From contig JAEKNU010000051.1 in the NCBI GenBank assembly GCA_016838895.1, forward strand, positions 1 through 33,326: 33,326 nt of DNA. The letters run 5' to 3'. This stretch comes from Chloroflexota bacterium. Lineage in GTDB: Bacteria; Chloroflexota; Anaerolineae; Anaerolineales; Anaerolineaceae. Every line of letters begins with the position of its first letter. Positions within the stretch are counted from its first letter, which is position 1. A program made the position numbers and the translations under genes. Below are positions 8,666 to 17,025 of the stretch, piece by piece. The notes under the pieces are model-generated. The model did not search any database and was not told the origin of the DNA. It saw only the letters and a program-made list of their open reading frames with translations.

Positions 8666-11600
8666 ATGACAGTTCACATTTCAGCAAGATTAGCCTGGCA
8701 CGATAATGGATGGAACGGATGTGTATGTAAAAATCCAGCCAACAACACCTATTGTATTGGTCAATTCAGTTTCCTGGGGGAGCTTATCTCTGAACGCCGG
8801 GATTTGGACGTTGAAGTACCCGCTTCCGGAAAACTGGTCAGTGAAATTACAGAGTACATACCATGCATCGCCAGCATTAATGCGTTTGGTCTATCACCCA
8901 TTTCTGCTTCGATGAAGCCTCCTTCATGGTTCAATGATCATACAAGCCCAAGAAGCTGGATCATCCCTCCCTATACCATAGCCACATGGCCATATGAAGA
9001 AGTGTACAAGGATGAAGTCCTAAATACCGTCTCAAAAACCCCAAAGTATGATCCAGTTAAACGCCGGAATGCCGTCAATGCGTATTTTTCTAAACTTACG
9101 CCTGACAAAAGTTTGGTGTTCCATTATTCAAATTATAGCAACCCCTTCAGCGAGAATGATCAACAGCGGTATGTCATTGTCGGTCTCTCTCGCATTAAAT
9201 TAATTGGCGAAGAACTGAAATGGACTGACCAATCTGAGGAGTTGGAAAAACGATACGGGCCTAACGTGTGGTTGCGAAATATTGTCTCTAACTATCCAGA
9301 GGAAGGGTTGCGGATTCCTTATCATGCCTACCTGGACAAACCTGAGATTTTGGAAAGGATACTATTTGAACCAGATAATTCCCGGAATTTTAAATATGCT
9401 ACACGTCATATCAGTGATGACGGCGCTTTATCTTTGATTGAACGCATGGCAGAAATTGTTGGGGTCCTCATCGAAATTGGTGATAATCACGAAAACTGGC
9501 CTCTACGCTTTGCCTGGCTTAATTCATGTATGGCTGAATTATGGCACAATAGAGGTTTATTTCCTGGAATTTTGTCCATTCTGGATTATTTGAAATTTTA
9601 TGAAGCCATTCAATATTCAATCCGCACCATACCTATCCTTGGGGAACAAGTTGTCAAAGATCAATTGTTCAGTTTAATTTGTAGAGATATCAATTCCATC
9701 TCAGGCTTAACTATTTCATCTGATCGTTTAGCAGCAGTACAAAAATCCTGGCGGCTGCTCGATACTGATCAGCAAGTCTTACTCAGGGAAACCCTCCCCC
9801 GCTTTGATCTAAGAACCGATCAAATAGCCAAGATTCTTAATCATCCTGAAAGCGTTAGTATCCTTTCCAGTGCTAAAGAAATTGTACAAAACCCGTACAT
9901 CTTATGTGAACAATACTTGGGTATGGATAATGACGACCTGATCACTTTCAATCATATCGATCATGGTGTACTGCCCTCTCCAGAATTGGGAAGTGCAGGG
10001 GAAATGGAGGCAGATGGTTGGCAGCGATTAAGGGCGTTATGTGTAGAACAATTAAACCAACACAAACAACATACCTTTTTACCTGCTAAGACAATACTTT
10101 CACAAATTAATCGCAGATTAAACTTGCTACCGGATTGGAAAAAAGCGGATTTTACTCAGCGTCATTTGGAGATAGACAAACAACAGATTGATAAAGCCTT
10201 AACTTTTCGTTATGAAAAGGACGAATTGTACCTCTACATCAAAACCATTTTTGAAGACGAAAGAGTTGTAGAGCAAATACTTCGCCAATTAGCAAATCGA
10301 CCAAATATCCGTTTAAAATTTCCCATGACAGAAGGGACCTGGCGTACCTATCTGTATGAATCAGAAAGCCAATTTGCCCAAATGTTTCCTGGTGAATATA
10401 ATAATGCAATTAATCAACAAGTTAGCATATGTCAGGGGATTTTTCTACGACCCATCAGTATCCTCAGTGGCAGCGCTGGTACTGGGAAAACTACGGTCAT
10501 CAGTGCAATCATTAAAGCCATAGAAAAAGCACATGGGTATGAAGCAAATTTCATTCTCCTTGCACCTACTGGAAAAGCAGCTGATCGGCTTCGAGAGAGG
10601 ACAGGGAAAGAAGCCTCAACCATCCACTCGTTCCTAGCACAACATGGTTGGCTTAATGATAATCTTTCCTTCAAACGAGATAAGGGTCGAATGGAAGAGA
10701 CGGTCACCACCTACATCATTGATGAATCATCCATGTTGGATTTGCCATTACTAGCCACACTATTTAGATCCATCAATTGGAAATCAGTTCAAAGATTAAT
10801 TTTTGTTGGTGATCCCAATCAGCTTCCGCCAATCGGTACTGGAAGAGTCTTAGCTGACTTGATGGATTGGTTACTGGCAGATCAACCTGAAGCCATTGGA
10901 GAGCTCACCACCAATATGCGGCAAATCATTAATCAGCTTACAAATCAGGGCACAGGAATTATTGATCTTGCAAGACTATTCATACGAGATGATCCTTCTA
11001 ATCCAAGAAAAGAAGACGATGAGATTAATAAAGACAGAATGCTTGCAAAAGCTGCTGAAGGCGGTGATATTGATAAAGATTTGAGAGTTCTATTCTGGAA
11101 TACAACAGAGGAACTTGAGAGTATGTTACTTGCGACAATTATTAAAGATATGGAAACAGATTCAGGAAATATGTTAGATCCACAAAAGCCATACGAGTTG
11201 TGGAACTCTGTCTTAAAAAGAAATGAGAAAGACCATCCTGAAGCTTTTCAGGTGATTTCACCTTACCGTGGAGAACTTTTTGGGACAGATAACATAAACA
11301 AAATTATCCAAATGCATAAGGGTGGGTGGCTGCTTGATAAAAAAGGACAGTTAGGTGGCATTACATATTTTGATAAAGTAATTCAAATCGTTAATCGTCC
11401 AAAATCTAATCCTATTTGGGCATACAATTTTGAGAATCGTAAATCTGAAAAAATTGAAATATTTAATGGTGAGATTGGCGTCGTAAAAGTCCATGGATTT
11501 GATTTAAAATATTGGAAAATGCCTAAATTTCATATGGAAAAATTCCAGGTAATTTTCAGCAGAAAACCAAATTATTGGATCGATTATTCAAGTGAGGCAA

Positions 11601-12253
11601 CGGTAAATCAGAATCTGGAACTCGCTTATGCGATCTCAGTTCATAAATCACAAGGATCAGAATTTCAACGAATTTATTTTATTCTGCCCAAACATAAAAA
11701 GGCGCTCCTTTCTCGCGAACTATTCTATACCGGGATCACTCGAGCCCAAAATCACTGCACAATATTCATTCAGGAAGATATCTCACCAATATTGAGTCTG
11801 ACACGCCCCGAAAGTTCATATCTAGCAAAAATCAATTCATCCTTGTTCCAATTCTCTCCAACCCCACCAGAATTGCAAACGATGAATCAATGGTACGAAG
11901 AAGGTAAAATTCATAAAGCTTTATCTGACCAGATGGTACGTTCAAAATCAGAGGTTATTATTGCAAACATGCTCTCCGAAAGAGAAATACCTTTCAGTTA
12001 TGAAATCCCCCTAAGAGCAGATGATGGAACTTTCTATTTACCGGACTTCACAATTTCAATTTACGGAGAGAACTGGTATTGGGAACATTTAGGTATGCTA
12101 TCTCGGCCGGCTTATAGAGAACATTGGGAAGAAAAGAAACACTGGTACGAAAAGCATGGATTTTCCGAAAATTTAATTATTACAACTGAAGACAGTGGTT
12201 TTGATAGCTCAGCTGTGTTAAAAATAATTGAAGAGAAGTTCGGTATAGACTGA
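8666..12253 (+). CDS. RecD-like SF1 helicase with large N-terminal region and C-terminal nuclease-like domain
   Basis: A 1195-aa protein. The first ~590 residues match no domain I can name. The SF1B RecD/AAA_30 helicase follows: Walker A GSAGTGKTT (~600), Walker B IIDESSMLD (~684), motif III FVGDPNQLPP (~712), the UvrD_C_2 motif AISVHKSQGSEF (~986) and motif VI FYTGITRA (~1022). The last ~110 residues have E (KSEVIIANML), D (YLPDFTI) and E (WYWEHLG) in the order of a restriction-endonuclease-like fold often appended to RecD- or UvrD-type helicases. A 5'-3' DNA helicase with an attached nuclease is inferred. It starts at ATG 8666 with GGGAGA upstream, and a strong terminator follows the stop. 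It is transcribed alone, divergent from the NERD-SNF2-ATPase operon, with which it probably works. Confidence 0.9.
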   Translation: MTVHISARLAWHDNGWNGCVCKNPANNTYCIGQFSFLGELISERRDLDVEVPASGKLVSEITEYIPCIASINAFGLSPISASMKPPSWFNDHTSPRSWIIPPYTIATWPYEEVYKDEVLNTVSKTPKYDPVKRRNAVNAYFSKLTPDKSLVFHYSNYSNPFSENDQQRYVIVGLSRIKLIGEELKWTDQSEELEKRYGPNVWLRNIVSNYPEEGLRIPYHAYLDKPEILERILFEPDNSRNFKYATRHISDDGALSLIERMAEIVGVLIEIGDNHENWPLRFAWLNSCMAELWHNRGLFPGILSILDYLKFYEAIQYSIRTIPILGEQVVKDQLFSLICRDINSISGLTISSDRLAAVQKSWRLLDTDQQVLLRETLPRFDLRTDQIAKILNHPESVSILSSAKEIVQNPYILCEQYLGMDNDDLITFNHIDHGVLPSPELGSAGEMEADGWQRLRALCVEQLNQHKQHTFLPAKTILSQINRRLNLLPDWKKADFTQRHLEIDKQQIDKALTFRYEKDELYLYIKTIFEDERVVEQILRQLANRPNIRLKFPMTEGTWRTYLYESESQFAQMFPGEYNNAINQQVSICQGIFLRPISILSGSAGTGKTTVISAIIKAIEKAHGYEANFILLAPTGKAADRLRERTGKEASTIHSFLAQHGWLNDNLSFKRDKGRMEETVTTYIIDESSMLDLPLLATLFRSINWKSVQRLIFVGDPNQLPPIGTGRVLADLMDWLLADQPEAIGELTTNMRQIINQLTNQGTGIIDLARLFIRDDPSNPRKEDDEINKDRMLAKAAEGGDIDKDLRVLFWNTTEELESMLLATIIKDMETDSGNMLDPQKPYELWNSVLKRNEKDHPEAFQVISPYRGELFGTDNINKIIQMHKGGWLLDKKGQLGGITYFDKVIQIVNRPKSNPIWAYNFENRKSEKIEIFNGEIGVVKVHGFDLKYWKMPKFHMEKFQVIFSRKPNYWIDYSSEATVNQNLELAYAISVHKSQGSEFQRIYFILPKHKKALLSRELFYTGITRAQNHCTIFIQEDISPILSLTRPESSYLAKINSSLFQFSPTPPELQTMNQWYEEGKIHKALSDQMVRSKSEVIIANMLSEREIPFSYEIPLRADDGTFYLPDFTISIYGENWYWEHLGMLSRPAYREHWEEKKHWYEKHGFSENLIITTEDSGFDSSAVLKIIEEKFGID

Positions 12254-12280
12254 TTGAAGAGTTTCAAAATTTGGTTATTG

Positions 12281-12315
12281 AAAAATTGTATTTGCTTTGC
12301 AGATACAATTTTTTT
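12281..12315 (+). terminator. Rho-independent terminator of the RecD-like gene
   Basis: A 13-bp stem (12283-12295 with 12299-12311, one G-T wobble) encloses a TTT loop and runs into seven T's (12309-12315). Two further A-T pairs extend the base. It lies 28 bases after the stop codon and is a textbook intrinsic terminator for the plus strand. The A run on the left arm could give it some activity in the other direction too. Confidence 0.9.
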
Positions 12316-12555
12316 ATTCCAAATAAATCCTTCCAATTCTTATTTCAGATTATCTATTCAAGTATCAAGCAGACATATTAATTGTGGCACTCCAAACAGG
12401 CTTTTTTCAAGTAAATCATTGGTATATCCCATTTTTTGGATTCGAGATCAAAATTTGATACCTAGCTAGATTTTAGATTCGAGAGATAAATGGTTTTTTA
12501 ATGTGTACCTGTGATCTTAAAACGGTCAATGTTTTGATCCTGACCACTAATTTAA
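12316..12555. other. AT-rich intergenic spacer between converging units
   Basis: Transcription converges here: the RecD-like gene ends to the left and the minus-strand TPR gene ends to the right. Apart from the terminator just before it, I see no convincing gene, repeat or second terminator in this stretch. Confidence 0.6.
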
Positions 12556-13194
12556 TTACATACGTGATTCACACAAAGAGTGAAAAAAGGATTTAAATAT
12601 TGCCCTCAGTTCTTCTGGTGCATTATCTTCAGAAAGAATGGAGACCCCCTGCATGCCAAAAACGATATCATAACCCATTTCAGGATCTTTGGATTTTTCA
12701 AGCAGCAAATTTAATAAACCGTTCACTTCTTCAATCCTTCCTAAGGTAAATAAACACTCAAGTATGAAAATTAAAAGACGCCGATCAAAATGCCTGTTAT
12801 TTTTAATGACAAAATAATAATGATTTAGGGCCTCCTCGTAGGAACCAAGACGGTGATAACTTCGTGCCAGATGTTCATGAAAGAAAGAACTTTCTGGTGC
12901 ATATTCCACAGCTTGAAGTAAATAGTAATTAGAACGCTGATCATCTCCATTCCTGGCAGTTTCTCCCCCTGCTGCAAAGCAGCTATGTACCAATAAACGC
13001 TCATATTGAAAGAGTCTTTCAGGAAATTCCTTTACCATTTTGAGCAAGCTATCAGCAATGACTTCACTGGATAAATGATCTACTCGCGCAACTTCAAGCA
13101 TATCTTCAACGCTAATCGGAACGGGTAACACAGGTGAACCACATTCCCTGTAAATTTTCTCAGTAAAATACAGCTCATAATAATTTTTTTTCAT
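12556..13194 (-). CDS. TPR-repeat protein, function unknown
   Basis: The 212-aa protein is mostly helical. The central part (FFHEHLARSYHRLGSYEEAL, then NHYYFVIKN) is a clear tetratricopeptide repeat, with weaker repeats before and after (LLIFILECLFTLGRIEEVN). TPRs act as protein-binding scaffolds; no catalytic motif is present. I chose the ATG at 13192-13194, giving MKKNYYEL, because GGAAGG lies five bases upstream; an in-frame start nine codons earlier has no such site. It sits downstream of the ADP-ribosylglycohydrolase gene in the same direction, about 106 bases apart, and may be cotranscribed with it. It resembles the broken TPR gene at 24281-24972 in kind, not closely in sequence. Confidence 0.7.
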   Translation of the reverse strand: MKKNYYELYFTEKIYRECGSPVLPVPISVEDMLEVARVDHLSSEVIADSLLKMVKEFPERLFQYERLLVHSCFAAGGETARNGDDQRSNYYLLQAVEYAPESSFFHEHLARSYHRLGSYEEALNHYYFVIKNNRHFDRRLLIFILECLFTLGRIEEVNGLLNLLLEKSKDPEMGYDIVFGMQGVSILSEDNAPEELRAIFKSFFHSLCESRM

Positions 13195-13300
13195 AACCAC
13201 CTTCCAAATTCCCATTCGCATTCTTGTGGAATTTATCCCTCAGGCAAGATAATTCATGGGAAATCATTGCCTTTAATTTCATCAGAAAACCAGCAAACCA

Positions 13301-14404
13301 TCACCCACCTACCCAGAAGACCTGCCTGGCTTGACCAATCAATTCGAAGATTCGCCCATCATCGTCTGAGCCGGTACGCCCCAGGAGATCTTTAATCCAG
13401 CGAGTCGGTAGACCAGCCGTTCCGTGCAGTGCGCCAACAGCCGCCCCAACGATGGCAGCGACCGTGTCATTATCTTTGGTATCATTAACGGCACGAATAA
13501 TGGCTTCTTCCGGATCATGACCATGGCACGCAAGAATGTATAAAACACATGGCATGGTTTCCAGCAGATAGGCTCCCGAATGCCATTCCTCACAGGCTTG
13601 CAGGGATGTTTTGTTCGCAGCAATCGCCAGACGAACTTCCTTATCCACAAATTTCCAAAGGGGTCCTTGGTATGTATTTCCATCACAGCGAGATTGGTAT
13701 TGAGTATTTCCTTCTAATTGACTGGCAACGCTAGTGAACGTATCAATCCACCATATAGGTTCTGGAATTTTCTTTAATCTTAAACATTCCCAAAGCAAAT
13801 TGATGAAAGCGACGCAACAGGCGTTGGAAGCGGGATCGTTATGGGTGATCGTGCCGGCGAGACCTGCATCTGCCCATAAAGCTGCTGACGGCATGCGAAG
13901 ATGAGGGATCAGGGTCGGGGCAATGCGCATCACTGCTCCGTTCCCAGCGGATGGTTGTCCAGCCTGGGTCCAGTGCTTCCCCTCATCTTTATAAACTTGG
14001 ATAAACTCCCAAACAGTACATCCGATGCCAAAGATCTCATGCTTGGTAAATTCTTCTGCAACATGATCGGGGATGAGCCCATCATCCGTTATTAAATTTT
14101 CAAGTGTCCAAAATGCCATTTGGCTATCATCAGAACAAACCCCGACAGTTCGATTGTTCGCAAAACGATTGGGCAAGTAATCGCGGATTTCTCCATAGCG
14201 TAGAAAACGAGATTGGGGTAAATGTGCTTCTGTGATGTATCCCAAAGCATCGCCAATGGCTAGACCCAATAGCATCCCTTCCGCTCGGTCAAACTCCCAA
14301 TCCATGGGCATCGATGCAGGCGTGGATGACAGGAATGATGCATTGACAATCGCGATCTCATTTCGGAATAAAAGTTGATGAAACAGGGCAGTGTTATCAA
14401 TCAT
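13301..14404 (-). CDS. ADP-ribosylglycohydrolase (DraG/ARH-like)
   Basis: The 367-aa protein shows the DraG/ARH family signatures: GLAIGDALG near 47-55, SDDSQM at 91-96 (the first Mg-binding acidic pair), GNGAVMRIAP in the middle, and NDTVAAIVGAAVGALHG in the C-terminal third (the second Mg site, D-x-D-T). Members remove ADP-ribose from Arg, Ser, DNA or small molecules using two magnesium ions. The family assignment is firm; the substrate cannot be read from sequence. The first 38 residues precede the usual domain start and may be a short extension. The ATG at 14402-14404 follows GAGGTGA. The next gene upstream encodes a NADAR protein, another enzyme of ADP-ribose chemistry, 58 bases away, so the pair is probably one operon. 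Confidence 0.92.
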   Translation of the reverse strand: MIDNTALFHQLLFRNEIAIVNASFLSSTPASMPMDWEFDRAEGMLLGLAIGDALGYITEAHLPQSRFLRYGEIRDYLPNRFANNRTVGVCSDDSQMAFWTLENLITDDGLIPDHVAEEFTKHEIFGIGCTVWEFIQVYKDEGKHWTQAGQPSAGNGAVMRIAPTLIPHLRMPSAALWADAGLAGTITHNDPASNACCVAFINLLWECLRLKKIPEPIWWIDTFTSVASQLEGNTQYQSRCDGNTYQGPLWKFVDKEVRLAIAANKTSLQACEEWHSGAYLLETMPCVLYILACHGHDPEEAIIRAVNDTKDNDTVAAIVGAAVGALHGTAGLPTRWIKDLLGRTGSDDDGRIFELIGQARQVFWVGG

Positions 14405-14462
14405 TGATCACCTCATGATTCAAAAATTCTCATGCCTGATTCTCGAATGCAAGTGCATTTGA

Positions 14463-15101
14463 TTATTGAGCTCTATATTCATTTAGCTCAGATCGGACAC
14501 GCATTAAGGCAAAACCCAGTAAGTTGAGTCCCATCCATTGTTCTGGCTTGAAAGCCCGGTGATCGTCTTCTGATAACCCAATTCCCCAGACGGTGTCAAA
14601 AGGGCTGGCTTCAACGATAATTTGCTCCTGCGTATGAATAAGATAAGCTCCTAAATTTCCGTTTTGTTGGAACTTCGCTCTATTTCCCCGAAGGACAATC
14701 TCCAAGCGATTTTCATTCCAAATCTTTTCATCAAACCCATGCACCAGGCGCCCTAGTTTTTTTACTTTTTCAGGACTTTCGGTAATCAAGATTTTCTCAT
14801 GGATCTCAAAATCACCAAACAAGCGCGCTTTTTCCGCCATCATAAAATGCTCGGCAGTCAAATAAAAAGTGCCGTCAATCGAAAAGGAAGCCGGCCACCA
14901 TTGAGACAGACATTCTTTGCCAATCTCCCCAGTTCGATGTGCCTGATGTCCCCAGAAAAACAGAAATTCAGGTTGAAAGCCTTGGTGACAATAATAGATT
15001 AATGCGGCCAAATCATAATTGTCTCTGCTTTTAATTTCAAAACTCCTTCCTGCTTTGGTGGAAATGAAGGGGTATTTACAATTTTCATCAGATCCAAACA
15101 T
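14463..15101 (-). CDS. NADAR family protein (YbiA-like N-glycosidase fold)
   Basis: The 212-aa protein has the NADAR pattern: FFWGH (48-52), LSQWWPASF (65-73), the TAEHFMMAEKARLF helix (82-95), RGNRAKFQQN (138-147) and ASPFDTVWGIGL (165-176). NADAR proteins include YbiA/COG3236, which cleaves riboflavin precursors, and enzymes reported to remove ADP-ribose from guanine in DNA and to act as antitoxins or phage-defence partners. The conserved E84, W172 and D169 region suggests an active enzyme. It lies directly upstream of the ADP-ribosylglycohydrolase in the same direction, which supports a role with ADP-ribose adducts rather than riboflavin. The start at ATG 15099-15101 has a weak ribosome site, so the exact N-terminus is uncertain. 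Confidence 0.9.
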   Translation of the reverse strand: MFGSDENCKYPFISTKAGRSFEIKSRDNYDLAALIYYCHQGFQPEFLFFWGHQAHRTGEIGKECLSQWWPASFSIDGTFYLTAEHFMMAEKARLFGDFEIHEKILITESPEKVKKLGRLVHGFDEKIWNENRLEIVLRGNRAKFQQNGNLGAYLIHTQEQIIVEASPFDTVWGIGLSEDDHRAFKPEQWMGLNLLGFALMRVRSELNEYRAQ

Positions 15102-15160
15102 CCAGTCAGATTAAATTGCATATTGTTCAGAATAACCAAATCCCAGATTGACTCATTACC

Positions 15161-15822
15161 TCATGGATACTTTTTCAACAATTCTTTTGCCTTCGTGATG
15201 GTGGCATAATCCAACTTTGTTGATTGCGCAATCTCAGATAATATTTTTGGTCCATAACCAGAATTTATAATTTTTCGCGAATAATAAACTCTGATTTTAC
15301 AACCAGATTCTTCATACCCCTCCTTTTGCATCATCAGCTCAATAATATTAATGTCTGATAGTGACCGATCCTTAAAATAATCATAGTACTTTACAAAACA
15401 ACCTTTTCCTATCGATTGAATAGCTTTAATCAATTGTTTTTCGTCCATAACGACTCCAGGCTTAATCTGAATTTCTCTCTTTTTGCTTTCTCCAAAATGA
15501 TTTACACTATTATTATGAAAATTAGGAAGGGAAGGAGTAATAATATTACTCATCTCTACACTGTTTATTGATTTCGGTTCTTTCTCGAACATCTTCCATA
15601 ATTGGACGCTGCGTAGGAATAATTCATTCGTATCTGCAATCTCCCCCGTAATATTCATCGTGGGTATCAGAATAGATGAATTAAAATCTTCATTGGTTAT
15701 GATTTGAAAGTCTGGATTGAGTTCATATTGATTAAATACTTTAATCACCCGCTCAAGATTATCCTGTAATGGGATTAATAAGCCATTTATGCTCATTTTG
15801 GGTGTGATAAAGTAGAAGATAG
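15161..15822 (-). pseudogene. C-terminal half of an unknown gene cut by the IS3 element
   Basis: The frame is open from the IS edge (15822) to the stop at 15161. An ATG at 15794-15796 could start a 211-aa product, but the frame runs upstream of it (FYFITPK before MSINGLL) into the IS, and joining it to the fragment at 17026-17431 after removing the IS and one TAG copy keeps the frame. The restored protein would be 354 aa. This half includes ADTNELFLRSVQLWKMF and a C-terminal helical region ending in AQSTKLDYATITKAKELLKK, which resembles a helix-turn-helix. I do not recognise the family. The N-terminal half has acidic residues in strands that might be nuclease-like. Confidence 0.75.
15820..15822. 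repeat. Left 3-bp target duplication (TAG) of the IS3 element
   Basis: TAG lies directly before the TG end of the element; the matching TAG is at 17026-17028. Three-base duplications are normal for several IS3 subgroups. Removing one copy plus the 1203-bp element restores the reading frame of the split host gene. Confidence 0.7.
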
Positions 15823-15864
15823 TGTCAAGCTCCCAAATACTTTACCAGTTATAAGTAGACAAAT

Positions 15865-16680
15865 TTAGTTAATTGCAACAGTTGCATACTCAAAGGGTGT
15901 TAAGTTGTTAAGTGCCTCATGAGGTCTTTGACTGTTGTACATCATCATCCAATCTTCTGTCAGTTCCTGAGCCTGGTGCAGATTATCTAACAAATAGGCA
16001 TCTAATACATCTTCCCGATAAGTTCTATTCATCCGCTCAATATAACCATTTTGGTTTGGTTTTCCTGGCTGAATAAAGACCCAGCGAACACCATGTTCTT
16101 TTGCCCAATCAGCTGTATGTTTGGCAATAAATTCCGGGCCATTATCGCTACGAATTTGCTGTGGGTATCCTCGCCACTCCGCTACTCTATCCAGTATTTT
16201 CGTCATTTGTTTTGCTGGAAATGAATGCCTGACTTCGATCCATAATACTTCCCGATTGTAATCGTCCATAATATTCATGGTTCGAATCGCTTTTCCGTTT
16301 AACAAACTATCACTCATGAAATCGATGGACCAGCTTTTATTAGGCTGTTTGGGTTGTTCCAATATCACTTTCTCTCGACTTGGCAGTCTCTTTTTGGGTT
16401 TTACTCGCAAATTCAATTTCATTTCGCAATAGACCCGATAGGTCCGTTTATGATTCCAGGTATATTTTTGCTTATGCAAGACCGCATTCATCTTTCTGAA
16501 GCCCCAGCGTGGATGCTGCAAGGCCAAATCTTGTAATGCTTCCTTGATTTCGTTATCATCTTTTTCCTTGCCCTGATATCGATAACTTTGGCGAGGTAGA
16601 TCTACGGTTTCACAGGCCTTGCGTTCACTCATCTTGAATCGCTGGATTAGATATTTCACCCAATTCCGTAATTCTGACAC
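15865..16680 (-). CDS. IS3-family transposase OrfB (DDE integrase)
   Basis: The 271-aa reading frame holds the HTH_21 region (HPRWGFRKM) and an rve integrase core. The catalytic triad is D120 (WSIDFMSD), D179 (RSDNGPEF) and E215 (GYIERMNRTYRE), with the canonical 35 residues between D179 and E215. It carries out strand transfer of the element. Its GTG at 16678-16680 lies just after the OrfA stop. The frame is open upstream through the A8 run, so the real product is probably an OrfAB fusion made by -1 frameshifting. No good ribosome site supports independent initiation. Confidence 0.93.
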   Translation of the reverse strand: MSELRNWVKYLIQRFKMSERKACETVDLPRQSYRYQGKEKDDNEIKEALQDLALQHPRWGFRKMNAVLHKQKYTWNHKRTYRVYCEMKLNLRVKPKKRLPSREKVILEQPKQPNKSWSIDFMSDSLLNGKAIRTMNIMDDYNREVLWIEVRHSFPAKQMTKILDRVAEWRGYPQQIRSDNGPEFIAKHTADWAKEHGVRWVFIQPGKPNQNGYIERMNRTYREDVLDAYLLDNLHQAQELTEDWMMMYNSQRPHEALNNLTPFEYATVAIN

Positions 16681-16682
16681 CG

Positions 16683-16949
16683 TTACAGTTTTTTTTCGAT
16701 AATCTCTTTCAGCGCTTCATGCTTCAAGCTCAAGTCTGCATACATTCGTTTCAATTGCGAATTCTCAGATTCCAATGCCCGCAGACGTCTTAATTCTGTT
16801 TCTTCCATCCCACCGTATTTTGATTTCCATTTGTAAAAACAACTCCGGCTGATTCCATGATTTCGGCAAATTTCATCTACGTTTGTGCCTGTTTCTGCTT
16901 CTTTCATGATTTCTATGATTTGCTTTTCGCTGTATTGTGACTTTTTCAT
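16683..16949 (-). CDS. IS3-family transposase OrfA (helix-turn-helix)
   Basis: The 88-aa protein is a standard HTH_Tnp_1 protein: KQIIEIMKEAETGTNVDEIC, then HGISRSCFYKWKSKYGG, followed by a leucine-zipper helix (LRRLRALESENSQLKRMYADL) used for multimerisation. It binds the IS ends. The ORF ends in KKL then TAA immediately after an A8 run (16689-16696). Slipping back one base at this run leads into OrfB. The ATG at 16947-16949 follows AGGAGAAGG. Confidence 0.93.
   Translation of the reverse strand: MKKSQYSEKQIIEIMKEAETGTNVDEICRNHGISRSCFYKWKSKYGGMEETELRRLRALESENSQLKRMYADLSLKHEALKEIIEKKL
16689..16696 (-). promoter_or_regulatory. A8 slippery site for OrfAB frameshifting
   Basis: The minus strand reads GAA AAA AAA CTG TAA. 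A -1 shift in the run bypasses the TAA and continues into the OrfB frame (KKTVTVSELRN). A-rich heptamers at the OrfA/OrfB border are the known frameshift signals of IS3 elements. I did not find a clear downstream stimulatory stem. Confidence 0.75.
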
Positions 16950-17025
16950 CGTAGACCTTCTCCTGCTTTTATTATCTCAGTTTTTGTCTACTTTTGTCTG
17001 GTACTATTTTAGGGGATACTTACCA

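Larger units (their letters stand above)
15823..17025 (-). mobile_element. Complete IS3-family insertion sequence (1203 bp)
   Basis: The element starts TG and ends CA, flanked by TAG on both sides. Its imperfect inverted ends share TACCAG, a variable 4-base gap, then AAGTAGACAAA, with an outer C-rich block (CTCCCAAA on the left, ATCCCCTAAA on the right). It encodes OrfA and OrfB, the latter in the -1 frame across an A8 run, as expected for IS3 elements that make an OrfAB transposase by frameshifting. Both ORFs and the catalytic triad are intact, so the copy could be active. It interrupts a gene (15161-15822 plus 17026-17431). The outer 20 bases of the two ends match poorly, so the boundaries rest mainly on the TG/CA ends, the target duplication and restoration of the frame. 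Confidence 0.85.

Noticed and set aside
56..12253. Calling the helicase island DISARM or BREX
   Set aside because: The SNF2 protein is DrmD-like, but no methylase, DrmA, DrmB, PglX, PglZ or BrxC-type gene is present.
15837..17021. Alternative IS boundaries with ATACTT as a 6-bp duplication
   Set aside because: A 6-bp duplication is unusual for IS3 elements and leaves unequal ends; TG...CA ends with a TAG duplication fit the family better. Both choices restore the same frame.
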